This document shows positions 1 through 9,517 of a DNA stretch of 64,000 nucleotides, piece by piece. A program made the translations under genes and the position numbers. This DNA comes from Azospirillum lipoferum 4B (lineage in GTDB: Bacteria > Pseudomonadota > Alphaproteobacteria > Azospirillales > Azospirillaceae): positions 570,501 through 634,500 of the forward strand of contig NC_016622.1 in NCBI RefSeq assembly GCF_000283655.1, given 5' to 3'. Each line of letters begins with the position of its first letter. The stretch's first letter is position 1. The notes beneath the pieces were generated by a model that saw only the letters and a program-made list of their open reading frames with translations, did not search any database and was not told where the DNA came from.

Positions 1-2349
1 GTCGCCCCCGCTTCGGTCGATGCCCATTACGGGCTGGCGCTGGCGCTGCACCGGCAAGGCCGCCCGCAGGATGCCGAGCCCCATTACCGCAATGTGCTGG
101 CGACCCATTCCCATCTGGGAGAGGTCCACAACAATCTCGGAGTCGCCCTGCAGGATCTGGGTCGCGTCGCGGAGGCCGCCGCCGCCCATCGCGAGGCGGC
201 CCGGCTCGATCCCTCCGACGCGACGGCATGGTCCAAGCTGGGGGTGGCGCTCCACCGCATGGGCCGGGGCGCTGAGGCCGAAGCGGCCTTCCGCAAGGCA
301 ATCGGCTTCGCTCCCCAGGATGCGGACAACTGGCACAACCTGGCCGGCCTGCTCGACGCCGCCGGCCGCCCGGCGGAGGCGCTCGCCCCCGGGCGACTTG
401 CGGTGGCGCTCGCCCCGGCCAGCGCGCGGAACTGGCTGGCTCTCGGCAATGCCGCCCATGCGGCGCAGCGCCTGCAGGAGGCATGGCGCGCCGCGTCGGC
501 CGCGGTCCTGCTGGAGCCGTCCGACCCGGCGGCGCGCAACAACCTGGCCAACGCCCTGCGGGAACTCGGACGCCCGCAGGACGCCGTGGCACAGTACCGC
601 GCGGCGCTGGACCTGCAGCCCGATTTCCCGGTGGCGGAGATCAATCTGGCACTGCTGCTGTCGAGCCTGCGCGATGCGGATGGCGCGCTTGCGGTCCTGA
701 GGACCCTGCTGGCCCGCCAGCCGGCGAACGGCGAGGCGTGGCGGCGGCTGGGCGGCGTTCTGGCGGAGGCCGTCCGTCCCGATGCCGCCGTCGCCGTTCT
801 GCGCAACGCCGTCGCCCTCGACCCCGGCGAGCCGGACGCCCATGTCGATCTGGCGATGGCCGCCGCGATGGCCGGCTGGAGCACGCTGTCGGTGGACGCC
901 TGCCGGCGGGTGCTTCGGCTGGTTCCGGGCCATGCCGCGGCCCTGGGCCAACTCGTCCACCAGCAGAGACTTCTGTGCGACTGGCGCGATCTGGACGCGC
1001 TGGAATCGCTGCTTCTCCGGCGGGTGCGGGAGGGGGCGGAGGGGGTGTCGCCCTTCGACGTCCTGTCCTGCGCCTCGACCCTGGCCGACCAGCAGTCGGC
1101 CGCGGCGCGCTGGGCGGCAACGAAAGCCCGCGGCGCGGTTCCCGTTGCCCGGCCGGCCGCATCGGCCGCGCTCGACGGACGCCTGCGGATCGGCTACCTG
1201 TCGGCCGATTTCCGCGAGCATGCGATGGGCCACCTGATGGTCGATGCGCTGGAGACGCATGATCGCTCCCGTTTTGCCGTCACCGCCTATTCGACCGGCA
1301 TCGACGACGGCAGCGCGCTGCGCCAGCGGTTCGAGCAGGGGATCGAGCGCTTCGTCGACCTGCGCCGCCACACCGACGCCGATGCGGCGCGGACCATCGC
1401 CGCGGACGGCATCGACATCCTGGTCGACCTGACCGGCTTCACCACCTTCTCGCGCACCTCGATCCTGGCGGCCCGTCCGGCTCCGGTGCAGGTCAATTGG
1501 CTGGGCTATCCCGGAACGCTGGGTGCCGGGTTCGTCGACTACATCGTCGCCGATCCCACGGTGATCGCGCCGGGCGAGGAGGGGTTCTTCACCGAGCGGG
1601 TGGTGCGGCTGCCGGATTGCTACCAGCCCAACGACCGCCGACGCGCCATCGCCGAGGCGACGCCGATGCGCGCGGAGTGCGGGCTGCCGGCCGACGGCTT
1701 CGTCTTCTGCTGCTTCAACAGCGCCTACAAGCTGACGCCCGCCCTGTTCGACGGCTGGGCGCGCATCCTGGCGGCGGTGCCCGGCAGCGTGTTGTGGCTC
1801 TATGCCGGAAATCCGCAGGTCGCCGCCAACCTGCGCCGCGAGGCCGAAGCCCGCGGTGTCGATCCTCGGCGGCTCGTCTTCGCCAAGCCCTTGCCCCATG
1901 CCGAGCATCTGGCGCGGCACCGGCTGGCCGACCTGTTCCTCGACACGCTTCCCTACAACGCGCACACCACGGCCAGCGATGCCCTGTGGGCGGGCTTGCC
2001 GGTGTTGACACGCTGCGGAACGACCTTCGCCGGGCGCGTGGCTGCCAGCCTGCTGCGGGCGGCCGGTCTGCCCGAGCTGATCGTCGACGATCAGGAGGCG
2101 TATGAGGCGGCGGCGGCGGCGCTCGCCCGCTCGCCCGACCGGCTCCGCGACCTGCGGCAGCGGTTGGCGCGCAACCGGCCGGTCTGCCCGCTGTTCGACA
2201 CGCCGCGCTTCACCCGGCATCTGGAGGCGGCCTACCGGGCGATGTGGGAGAGTCACCGGGTCGGCGGAGCGCCGCAGCCGATCACAATCGCAACTGACGA
2301 CACCGGCGGTCCGAAATCCGCCATGCAGGGAGAGGGGGAGGCCACATGA
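1..2349 (+). CDS. TPR protein with O-GlcNAc transferase (SPINDLY/GT41) domain, 5' end outside window
   Basis: The frame is open from base 1, so the true start lies upstream; 782 residues are visible. The first roughly 330 residues are tetratricopeptide repeats, recognisable by helix pairs with the A-x-x-N-L-G and L-x-P-D patterns. Residues of about 390-780 match the GT41 catalytic region: the YLSADFREHAMGHL segment with the conserved His, then CCFNSAYKLTP, and LDTLPYNAHTTASDALWAGLPV, the nucleotide-sugar-binding part. Family members transfer a sugar, usually GlcNAc, to Ser or Thr of proteins. It is translationally coupled to the next gene by a 4-bp ATGA overlap. A flagellin gene lies about 5 kb downstream, so flagellin is a plausible acceptor, but that is inference; the donor sugar cannot be read from the sequence. 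Confidence 0.9.
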   Translation, partial: VAPASVDAHYGLALALHRQGRPQDAEPHYRNVLATHSHLGEVHNNLGVALQDLGRVAEAAAAHREAARLDPSDATAWSKLGVALHRMGRGAEAEAAFRKAIGFAPQDADNWHNLAGLLDAAGRPAEALAPGRLAVALAPASARNWLALGNAAHAAQRLQEAWRAASAAVLLEPSDPAARNNLANALRELGRPQDAVAQYRAALDLQPDFPVAEINLALLLSSLRDADGALAVLRTLLARQPANGEAWRRLGGVLAEAVRPDAAVAVLRNAVALDPGEPDAHVDLAMAAAMAGWSTLSVDACRRVLRLVPGHAAALGQLVHQQRLLCDWRDLDALESLLLRRVREGAEGVSPFDVLSCASTLADQQSAAARWAATKARGAVPVARPAASAALDGRLRIGYLSADFREHAMGHLMVDALETHDRSRFAVTAYSTGIDDGSALRQRFEQGIERFVDLRRHTDADAARTIAADGIDILVDLTGFTTFSRTSILAARPAPVQVNWLGYPGTLGAGFVDYIVADPTVIAPGEEGFFTERVVRLPDCYQPNDRRRAIAEATPMRAECGLPADGFVFCCFNSAYKLTPALFDGWARILAAVPGSVLWLYAGNPQVAANLRREAEARGVDPRRLVFAKPLPHAEHLARHRLADLFLDTLPYNAHTTASDALWAGLPVLTRCGTTFAGRVAASLLRAAGLPELIVDDQEAYEAAAAALARSPDRLRDLRQRLARNRPVCPLFDTPRFTRHLEAAYRAMWESHRVGGAPQPITIATDDTGGPKSAMQGEGEAT

Positions 2350-3149
2350 CGACCGCCGACAGCGCAGGCAAGCGGCTCCACATCGTCGTCCCCTACCGGG
2401 ATCGTGAAAGCCATCTCCAGGAGTTCGTGCCGAGGGTGAGCGCCTATTTCGACCGGCTGGCCCCGCGGATCGAGTATCGCGTCACCATCGTGGAGCAGGA
2501 GGCCGGTCTTCCCTTCAACCGGGGGGCTCTGAAGAACGCCGGTTTCCTGCTGGGCGAGGAGCGCAGCGACTATACCTGCCTGCATGACGTCGATTACCTG
2601 CCGGTCGATGCCGATTACTCCTGGGCCGACTGTCCCACCTGCATCCTGTGGTATGGGGCGGAGCAGCGGCCGGTGGCGCCGGGACGGTCGGACCGCACGG
2701 TGACGACCAATCTGGAAAGCTCGATGGGCGGCGTGCTGCTGATGCCGAACACGGTCATGCGGCAGGTGGACGGCTATTCGAACGCCTTCTGGGGCTGGGG
2801 CTATGAGGATTTCGACTTCTCGCTGCGCATCCGGGCACGCCGCATTCCGACCGGCCGGCGCAAGGGGCGCTTCCGGCCGCTGGACCATGACAATGACGGC
2901 TTCACGCCGGATGCGGCGCCGTCCCCCATCTCCCTGGTGAATCGCCGCGTTTTCCAGGAACTTTGGTCCGGCGGAAAAATCCCGGCCGGCGATGGCCTGT
3001 CCACCCTGTCCTTCGACGTGCTGGACCGCCGGCCCTGCGATGGCGGCATTGCGGGGGCGGAGGGGCTTTGGGAAGTCGTCCGCGTCCGGTTCAGCCACGC
3101 CCCCAGGCCCGATCAGGTGTCGGCGGCTGCCGGGCATGGAGCCTCATGA
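2346..3149 (+). CDS. Beta-1,4-galactosyltransferase-like (GT7 family) glycosyltransferase
   Basis: This 267-residue protein has the ordered motifs of animal beta-1,4-galactosyltransferases: HIVVPYRDRESHLQEF near the N-terminus, PFNRGALKNAGF, the metal/UDP-sugar motif HDVDYLP, and the acceptor motif FWGWGYEDFDFSLR. There is no signal peptide or membrane segment, so it should act in the cytoplasm. The ATG overlaps the stop of the upstream GT41 gene, giving an obvious operon. GT7 enzymes add galactose or N-acetylgalactosamine to a terminal GlcNAc, which fits with the upstream gene making the GlcNAc-protein acceptor; that pairing is inference. The family assignment is firm; the sugar specificity is not. 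Confidence 0.85.
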   Translation: MTTADSAGKRLHIVVPYRDRESHLQEFVPRVSAYFDRLAPRIEYRVTIVEQEAGLPFNRGALKNAGFLLGEERSDYTCLHDVDYLPVDADYSWADCPTCILWYGAEQRPVAPGRSDRTVTTNLESSMGGVLLMPNTVMRQVDGYSNAFWGWGYEDFDFSLRIRARRIPTGRRKGRFRPLDHDNDGFTPDAAPSPISLVNRRVFQELWSGGKIPAGDGLSTLSFDVLDRRPCDGGIAGAEGLWEVVRVRFSHAPRPDQVSAAAGHGAS

Positions 3150-3249
3150 GGCTGCTTGTCTTTTTGTCGATGCCGGACTTTAAGATTCCGTCCCGGCTGG
3201 CTCGCCGCGCCTGCGGCAAGGAGGTCGGTCAATTGGAAACGAGACAAGC

Positions 3250-4347
3250 ATGAGCAATGCGCTGGTAAACACCTTACTGCAGAGTTTCCTGGAGGGTGGC
3301 GTCACGCTGCTGGCAGCCGGGCAGGGGGCGGCGGCTTGGTCCGCGGACCTGCGGTCCGAAGATCGTACCGTGATCGCCGAGGATGCGCCCGGCTCGATCG
3401 ACAGCTGGTGCGCCCGGCTGGGCCTGCGGCATATCGATTGGTTGGTGCTGCATCGCAATAGCGGCCCGCTGGCGGCATTGGAGAGCGCCGCGGAGATGAT
3501 GCGCCTTCGCCGTATCGATTTCGTCCAATTCGACGGGGCCGAGGCCGGCGGAGACCTGCCGGCGCTGTATGATCTGCTGCAGCGCAATCGCTATGCGATG
3601 TTCTGCTTCGATGGGCGGACATTGCAACACTGCCAGCAACCGCCGACGGACGGCGCGTCCTGCACGCATCTTGCGGTGGCTCCGCGCCATTGGCAGCGGC
3701 TGTTCACCCGCGACCGGTCGATGTTCCGATATTCGGAGTTGTTTCCGCGCTACGGCATCGTCCCGCGCGGGATCGTCCATATCGGCGCACATGAGGGCGA
3801 GGAATATTCCCAGTATGTCGAAGCCGGCTGCCGCCGGGTCCTGTTCGTGGAAGCCGATCCGGACACCTATGCCCGCCTCGCCCCGCGCTTCGCCGCAAAT
3901 CCGGATGTTGTCTGCATAAACCGTGCGGTGTCTGACCGCGCCGGACGGCTTCCCTTTTCGCGGATGAGCGGCAGCCAGTCCAGTTCGCTGCTGCCCCCGA
4001 AGGAGCATCTGGACGTCTATCCCGGCATCACGCTGACCGGCACCATCGAGGTCGATACGGCCCCGCTGCCCGACATCCTGGCTGAATTCGGCATCGATGC
4101 CGGCGGCTACAATGTGCTGGCCATCGACACGCAGGGCGCGGAACGGATGATCCTGGCCGGCTGTGGTGCGCTGCTTGGGCGTTTCGACGCCGTCTCGGTC
4201 GAGGTGAATTACGCAGAACTTTACGAGGGCTGCGGCCGGATCGCCGACATCGACGAACTCCTGTTCCCGCACGGCTATGACCGGGTGGAGGAGATCAGCC
4301 CCTTTCATCACAGCTGGGGCGACGCCTTTTACGTTCGTCGCAACTGA
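3250..4347 (+). CDS. FkbM family methyltransferase with N-terminal extension
   Basis: The protein has 365 residues. The C-terminal half, about residues 170-360, is an FkbM-type SAM-dependent methyltransferase: GIVHIGAHEGEEYSQYVEAG is the SAM-binding glycine loop, LFVEADP follows as the acidic motif, and IDTQGAERMILAG and SVEVNYAELYEG are typical family signatures. FkbM enzymes O-methylate sugars or small molecules. The N-terminal 170 residues are not recognised. It follows the two glycosyltransferase genes on the same strand after a 100-bp gap, so it may methylate the same glycan. The gene ends 44 bp before convergent pyrE; a GC-rich hairpin lies in that gap without a T run. Confidence 0.85.
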   Translation: MSNALVNTLLQSFLEGGVTLLAAGQGAAAWSADLRSEDRTVIAEDAPGSIDSWCARLGLRHIDWLVLHRNSGPLAALESAAEMMRLRRIDFVQFDGAEAGGDLPALYDLLQRNRYAMFCFDGRTLQHCQQPPTDGASCTHLAVAPRHWQRLFTRDRSMFRYSELFPRYGIVPRGIVHIGAHEGEEYSQYVEAGCRRVLFVEADPDTYARLAPRFAANPDVVCINRAVSDRAGRLPFSRMSGSQSSSLLPPKEHLDVYPGITLTGTIEVDTAPLPDILAEFGIDAGGYNVLAIDTQGAERMILAGCGALLGRFDAVSVEVNYAELYEGCGRIADIDELLFPHGYDRVEEISPFHHSWGDAFYVRRN

Positions 4348-4391
4348 CGGCTCAGTGCCGGAGGCGGCGCGGTGGCCGCCCCCGGCAATGA

Positions 4392-5075
4392 TCACATGCT
4401 CGACTTGCCGCCGTGGGCCGACGACCAGCCGACGGGATCGTTCAGGAACTTCTCGACCTCCGACAGGGTGTTTTCGTCGAAATAGCGGTTGTCGCGGGCG
4501 ACCTTCAGCACGTCCCACCAAGTGCACAGCGCGTGAAGCCGCACGCCGATGGCGTCCATGTTGACCTTCGACTGCGGGAAGATGCCGTAGTGGAAGATCA
4601 CGAAGGTGTCGGTCACCTGGGCGCCGCCGTTGCGCAGCGCGGTGACGAAGTTCTCCTTGCTCTTGCCGTCGGTCGCCAGATCCTCGACCAGCAGGACGCG
4701 CTGCCCCTCGGTCAGCAGGCCTTCGATCTGGGCGTTGCGGCCGAAGCCCTTGGGCTTCTTGCGCACATACTGCATCGGCAGTTCCAGCCGGTCGGCGATC
4801 CAGGCGGCGAAGGGAATGCCGGCAGTCTCGCCGCCGGCCACCGCGTCGATGGCCTCATAGCCGATCTCGCGCTCGATCGTCGCGACCGCGAAGTCCATCA
4901 GCGCCTTGCGCGCGCGCGGGAAGGACACGATGCGGCGGCAATCGGTGTAGACCGGGCTGGCCCAGCCGGAGGTGAAGATGAAGGGCGTCTCGGCGTTGAA
5001 ATGCAGCGCCTTGATCTCCAGCAGGATCTTGGCCGCGGTGGCGGCGATGGTGGCCTGATCGGGCAGGGTCGACAT
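4392..5075 (-). CDS. pyrE: Orotate phosphoribosyltransferase PyrE
   Basis: This 227-residue protein converts orotate and PRPP to orotidine 5'-phosphate in pyrimidine synthesis. The PRPP-binding motif is [14 protein letters not shown], and the catalytic-loop lysines appear in [16 protein letters not shown]. The frame continues upstream, but the ATG giving [20 protein letters not shown] fits the length of the longer alphaproteobacterial PyrE class. It stands alone: a convergent methyltransferase gene lies on one side and a hemerythrin gene on the other. Confidence 0.95.
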   Translation of the reverse strand: MSTLPDQATIAATAAKILLEIKALHFNAETPFIFTSGWASPVYTDCRRIVSFPRARKALMDFAVATIEREIGYEAIDAVAGGETAGIPFAAWIADRLELPMQYVRKKPKGFGRNAQIEGLLTEGQRVLLVEDLATDGKSKENFVTALRNGGAQVTDTFVIFHYGIFPQSKVNMDAIGVRLHALCTWWDVLKVARDNRYFDENTLSEVEKFLNDPVGWSSAHGGKSSM

Positions 5076-5197
5076 GACGGAAGGCTCCGGAAAACGGGAT
5101 GGCTCGCGCGGATGCCCCCTGTGTAGCGGCGTGATCGCGGAATCGCAACGGCGGGGGGAGGGGAGGGCCTGCCGGACGGGGGATTCGGACCGGGGGG

Positions 5198-5698
5198 TCA
5201 GACCGGGATGTCGCCGAACACCCGGCCCGCCGGTTCCACCGGAGTGCCGGGGACGGCGCTGCCCTTCAGCCAGCGTGCGAACTGGCGGTCGGCGGTGTTG
5301 ATGTGCAGCATCAGCCATTGCGGCAGGAATTCCGCCAGACTGTTGCGGACCTCCTCGTCCGCCACCTCGCCGGTGGCGAAGGCATGGACACGGTCCCAGG
5401 CGAGCTGGTGCTGGGCGAGGTGGTCGTCGAGGAAGGGATAGTCCGCCTCCTCCATCACCCGCTGTTCGTCGGCGAAATGCGACTCGGTGTAGGCGATGGC
5501 GGCGGCCAGGGTCCTGCGCATCTCCTCGGCCGGCTCGCCTTCGGTGACGGCGCGCTCGAAGGCCTGGACCAGCGCGATCCACTCGCGATGCTGCTCGTCG
5601 ATCGATGCGATGCCCAGGACCAGGTCGTCGCTCCACACGAGGCGGCCGTAATCGACGGTGTCGTCGCTCTCGCTGTCGATCATGGAGCTGTCGATCAT
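5198..5698 (-). CDS. Bacteriohemerythrin, single domain
   Basis: A 166-residue protein consisting of one hemerythrin four-helix bundle. All expected di-iron ligands are visible: His in GIASIDEQH, His and Glu in [10 protein letters not shown], two His in LDDHLAQHQ, and His plus Asp in HINTADR. Such proteins bind O2 reversibly and serve as oxygen carriers or sensors in microaerophilic bacteria. An internal ATG at codon 6 could be the real start. It lies between pyrE and a chemoreceptor gene on the same strand. A second hemerythrin domain occurs in this window, fused to a chemoreceptor at about 37 kb. Confidence 0.92.
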   Translation of the reverse strand: MIDSSMIDSESDDTVDYGRLVWSDDLVLGIASIDEQHREWIALVQAFERAVTEGEPAEEMRRTLAAAIAYTESHFADEQRVMEEADYPFLDDHLAQHQLAWDRVHAFATGEVADEEVRNSLAEFLPQWLMLHINTADRQFARWLKGSAVPGTPVEPAGRVFGDIPV

Positions 5699-5857
5699 GG
5701 CGGGACCCGTGCTGGTCGGAGATGCATCCGGCGGATGGCGCGCGCAGGACGTGCCGCGGCCGAAATCTCGTAGATTTCCCGGCCGCCGGCCGCAAGCGTC
5801 GACTATGCTACCTATTGCCGCGTCTCCGCTTCAAGAGCGCGGTTTGCCCGGACCAAC

Positions 5858-7564
5858 TCAGACTGCGCCGCGGACGCTGCCCAGGAAGCGGTCGACCTGA
5901 CTGCGCAGGAGTTCCGCCTGCTTCGACAACTCGCCGGAGGAGGTGAGCAGGCGCGAGGCGCCGCTTCCGGTCTCCGAAGCCGCCTGCAGGACGCCGCCGA
6001 TGGACGAGGACACCTCGTTGGTGCCGGCCGCCGCCTGCTGGACGTTGCGGGCGATCTCCATGGTGGCGGCGTTCTGGCCGTCGACCGCCTGGGCGATGGT
6101 GCCGACGATGTCGTTCACCTCGCCGATCGTCGTGGCGATGCTCTGGATCGCCTGCACCGCGTCGGCGGTCGCCGTCTGGATTTCCTGGATCTGCTGCGAG
6201 ATGTCGCCGGTCGCCTTGGCGGTCTGGTTGGCGAGGCTCTTCACCTCGCTCGCCACCACGGCGAAGCCCTTGCCCGCTTCACCGGCGCGGGCGGCCTCGA
6301 TGGTCGCGTTCAGCGCCAGCAGGTTCGTCTGTCCGGCGATGGAGCTGATCAGGTTCACCACGTCGCCGATCTGGTTCGCCTTGGCGGACAGGCCGTCGAC
6401 GATGCGGTTGGTGCCGTCCGCCTGATCGGCCGCGTGCCTGGCCTTGCGGCTGCTCTCGCCGATCTGGCGGCCGATCTCGGCGATGGAGGCGGCCAGTTCC
6501 TCGGCCGCGGCGGCGACGGTCTGGACATTGACCGACGCCTGTTCGGATGCGGCGGCGACGGTGGTCGCCTGGGTCTCGGTGTGGTCGGCGGTGGTCGCCA
6601 GCGACTGCGCCAGAGTCCGCACCTCGGTCGAGGAGGTGGAGACGCTGTCGACCACGCCCTTCACCTGGCTCTCGAACCGGTCGGCCAGCGCCGCCATCTC
6701 GGCCCGCTTGCGCTCCTCCGCCGCATGCTCGGCCTCGGCCTGGCGGCGGCGGAAGGCGTCGGCCTCCACCGCATTGGCCTTGAACACCTCGACGGCGCCG
6801 GTGATCTGTCCGATCTCGTCCCGCGATTCGGAGGCCGGCACCGTCACGGTCAGGTCGCCCTTCGCCAGCGTCAGCATCGCGTCTGTCAACCGGCGCAGCG
6901 GGCGCAGTGCCATCACCGTCCACAATCCGAAGCCGGCGGCCAGCAGCAGGGCGGCGCCGCAGAGCGTCAGCATCAGCGCCTGGAAGCCGCTGGCGACCTC
7001 GCGCACACGGGCGGCGATCTGCTGGTTCTTGTGCTCCTGCAGGTCGATGAAGGCGTTGATGCGCTTCAGCCATTCGGTGAATGCAGGGCGGGCGTCCTGC
7101 ATTAGCGCCTTCTGCGCGCCGGCCATGTCGTTGGCCTTGCGGGCGGCGACGACCGCCTTGAGCGCCGGCAGGGCCTTGGCCTCGATCTCCTTGATGCCGG
7201 CGAGCAGGGACCGCTCCTCCGGCTCGATGTCGGTCATGCTCGCGAACATGGCGTCGAGAGGCTTGGCGGACTGTTCGTAGAAGGCGGCCAGCCGGTCGAT
7301 GTCGGAGAGCGCCGCGGACAGTGTCGCCGGATCGGTGGCCAGCACCACGTCGCGCAGCGCGATGGCGCGATCGTGCACGCTGCCGCGGAAATTGATGGCG
7401 TAGCGCTGTTTGACGCTGTTCACCTCGTTGATCCGGTTGAGGTCGGCATCGATCTTCCGCACCTCCCGGACCCCGATGATGGTCAGGCTGACAAGGAGAA
7501 GAAGCACCACGCCGAAGCCGAGGAACAGCCTCGTGCGGATCGTGGCGTGCCGGGAAAGGAACAT
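5858..7564 (-). CDS. Methyl-accepting chemotaxis protein
   Basis: This 568-residue transmembrane receptor has a first membrane helix at about 11-33 and a periplasmic helical region to about 185 that resembles a four-helix-bundle ligand domain. A second membrane helix follows at about 188-210, then a HAMP domain with the [14 protein letters not shown] signature, and a cytoplasmic signalling hairpin whose tip reads [20 protein letters not shown]. The start giving [18 protein letters not shown] places the basic residues directly before the first helix. The ligand cannot be inferred. No CheW-binding pentapeptide for CheR is visible at the C-terminus. The 168-bp region upstream is divergent with a carboxypeptidase gene. 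Confidence 0.93.
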   Translation of the reverse strand: MFLSRHATIRTRLFLGFGVVLLLLVSLTIIGVREVRKIDADLNRINEVNSVKQRYAINFRGSVHDRAIALRDVVLATDPATLSAALSDIDRLAAFYEQSAKPLDAMFASMTDIEPEERSLLAGIKEIEAKALPALKAVVAARKANDMAGAQKALMQDARPAFTEWLKRINAFIDLQEHKNQQIAARVREVASGFQALMLTLCGAALLLAAGFGLWTVMALRPLRRLTDAMLTLAKGDLTVTVPASESRDEIGQITGAVEVFKANAVEADAFRRRQAEAEHAAEERKRAEMAALADRFESQVKGVVDSVSTSSTEVRTLAQSLATTADHTETQATTVAAASEQASVNVQTVAAAAEELAASIAEIGRQIGESSRKARHAADQADGTNRIVDGLSAKANQIGDVVNLISSIAGQTNLLALNATIEAARAGEAGKGFAVVASEVKSLANQTAKATGDISQQIQEIQTATADAVQAIQSIATTIGEVNDIVGTIAQAVDGQNAATMEIARNVQQAAAGTNEVSSSIGGVLQAASETGSGASRLLTSSGELSKQAELLRSQVDRFLGSVRGAV

Positions 7565-7780
7565 GTCGGCGAATCCCGTCGAATATGGCCCGATGGGCAA
7601 GGAGATTACACTACCCCGAAAGATGTTAAATTTTCGGTAGCCGGAAGATGTGGCGCGGATTGCGCTTGGCAAGCCCGCCGCCAACCGGTCGCCCGCAAGG
7701 CGCGGGTTGCGGATCGGGGCGGGGGCCGCAATATGCGGCGGGCCAGCAACCGTTCGGGAGTTTCCGTCTTGGATCCGTCG

Positions 7781-9415
7781 ATGCCGCCCCCATCCCTGTC
7801 CGCCCGGCCGCTGCGACGGCTCCGTCGCCCGTCCGCCGGTCTGGCGCTGGCGCTGCTGCCGGCCCTTCTGGTGCCGCTCACCCCCGCCCCCGCTCAGGAA
7901 AGGGCGCAGGACAGGACGGAAGCGGCGGATGCCACCAGGCCGGGCGCACGGGCAGACGACCGCAAGTCTGAGGAGCGCAAGCCGGACGACCGCAAGCCGG
8001 ACGATCTCCAGGGCTTCGATCCGCAGCGCAGCGTGACCCGGCACAGCCTGCCGCTCCCGGGAGGGGCGCTGGCCTATGGCGCGACGGCGGAGTTCCTGCC
8101 GCTGCACGATGGCGCCAGGGAGGAACTGGCTGCCCGCATCTTCACGGTGTCCTACACCGCCGACCCGCAAAGCCCGGCGGCAGGGCCGCGACCGGTCACC
8201 TTCGTCTTCAACGGCGGGCCGGGTGCCGCGTCGGCCTATATGCATCTGGGTGCGGCGGGACCGAGGGTGGTCGCCTTCGGGCCCGACGGCACCTTGCCGC
8301 GACCGCCCGCCGCGCTCGTCGACAATCCCGACAGCTGGCTGGCCTTCACCGATCTGGTCTTCGTCGATCCGGTCGGGACGGGCTTCAGCCGGGCGGTGAA
8401 GCCCGACGAGACGGAGAAGCGCTTCTGGTCGGTGGATGGCGATGCGCGGGCGATGGCCGAGATCGTCCGGCTTTGGCTGACCCGCCAGGGCCGCTGGTCG
8501 TCCCCCACCTTCCTCGCCGGGGAGAGCTATGGCGGATTTCGCATCGCCAAGATGGCCGACGAACTGATCGATCAGGTCGGGCTTGCGGTGAACGGGCTGA
8601 TCCTGGTCTCGCCCGTCGTCGATTTCGCCGCCATCGACGAGGACGGCATCCTCGGCCCGGCCTGGAAGCTGCCGTCCATGGCTGCCGCCGCCGCCGCGCT
8701 GGGGCGCCGGCCGGGTACGCCGGAGCAGGCGGCCGAAACGGCGGAGCGTTTTGCGCTCGGTCCCTACCTCACCGGGTTGGCCGGGTTGGACTATGGCCGG
8801 CTCGACGCCGGGCAGGAGGTCTTCGACGAGGTGGCGCGCATCACCGGCCTACCGGTGGAGATCGTGCGGCGCCAGCGCGGGCGCGTGCCGATGGGCGTCT
8901 TCACGCGCGAGCTTCTGCGCGACCAGGGGCGCATCCTCAGCATCTATGACGGCACCTTCACCGCGGCCGATCCCGATCCGGGGGCGGCCCGCATTCCGTT
9001 CGATCCCTTCCTGAAGGGAACGGTGCCGACCTACACGACGGCCTTCGCCGCCTACGCCCATGACGCTCTGGGGGTGCGGACCGACGCGCCCTACCGGCTG
9101 CTGAGCGACCGTGTGAACCGGAACTGGGAATGGCCGCGGATGTCGGTGCCGAGCGCCGTCGACGCGCTGCAGACGGCACTGACCCTGCAGCCGGCGCTGC
9201 GGGTGCTGATCGTCCATGGCCGCACCGACCTGATCACCCCCTACATGGCCTCGCGCTGGGTGGCGTCCAGGCTGGAACTGCCGGCGGGCGGGCGCGACCG
9301 GGTGGCGGTGACGGTGCATCCGGGCGGCCACATGATGTACACGCGGGCCGAAGGCCGGGCCGCGCTGGCCGCCGATGCCCGCGCCCTGGTCGAGGAGGCG
9401 CTGCGCCGGCGCTGA
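7781..9415 (+). CDS. Exported serine carboxypeptidase-like protein (peptidase family S10)
   Basis: The protein has 544 residues from this start. An N-terminal signal peptide is clear: arginine-rich [12 protein letters not shown], then a leucine/alanine core ending in APAQE. A charged low-complexity linker with repeated DDRKPDD-like units follows. The catalytic domain has the oxyanion-hole motif FNGGPGAAS, the nucleophile motif AGESYGGFR, the Asp region HGRTDLITP and the His in [13 protein letters not shown]. Family S10 enzymes are C-terminal exopeptidases. Start choice is uncertain: a TTG at 7769 has a GGGAG eight bases upstream, and an ATG at 7733 is also in frame. It converges on the flagellin gene with a shared terminator. 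Confidence 0.88.
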   Translation: MPPPSLSARPLRRLRRPSAGLALALLPALLVPLTPAPAQERAQDRTEAADATRPGARADDRKSEERKPDDRKPDDLQGFDPQRSVTRHSLPLPGGALAYGATAEFLPLHDGAREELAARIFTVSYTADPQSPAAGPRPVTFVFNGGPGAASAYMHLGAAGPRVVAFGPDGTLPRPPAALVDNPDSWLAFTDLVFVDPVGTGFSRAVKPDETEKRFWSVDGDARAMAEIVRLWLTRQGRWSSPTFLAGESYGGFRIAKMADELIDQVGLAVNGLILVSPVVDFAAIDEDGILGPAWKLPSMAAAAAALGRRPGTPEQAAETAERFALGPYLTGLAGLDYGRLDAGQEVFDEVARITGLPVEIVRRQRGRVPMGVFTRELLRDQGRILSIYDGTFTAADPDPGAARIPFDPFLKGTVPTYTTAFAAYAHDALGVRTDAPYRLLSDRVNRNWEWPRMSVPSAVDALQTALTLQPALRVLIVHGRTDLITPYMASRWVASRLELPAGGRDRVAVTVHPGGHMMYTRAEGRAALAADARALVEEALRRR

Positions 9416-9460
9416 CGAGGCGTCCTGGAGAGGCTTATCGGAAAGGCCCCGATGCCGAAT

Positions 9461-9496
9461 CGAAAAGGGGCGCCCCGGCGGGAGCGCCCCTTTTCG
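9461..9496. terminator. Bidirectional intrinsic terminator between carboxypeptidase and flagellin genes
   Basis: A perfect 13-bp inverted repeat, CGAAAAGGGGCGC at 9461-9473 and its complement at 9484-9496, encloses a 10-base loop. The A/T ends of the stem provide a short U run on either strand. It lies in the 102-bp gap between two convergent genes. Confidence 0.85.
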
Positions 9497-9517
9497 TGTG
9501 TCCGTCCCTGGTCCGGC

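Noticed and set aside
4348-4391. Hairpin between the FkbM gene and pyrE as an intrinsic terminator
   Set aside because: The GGCGGC/GCCGCC stem has no T run on either strand.
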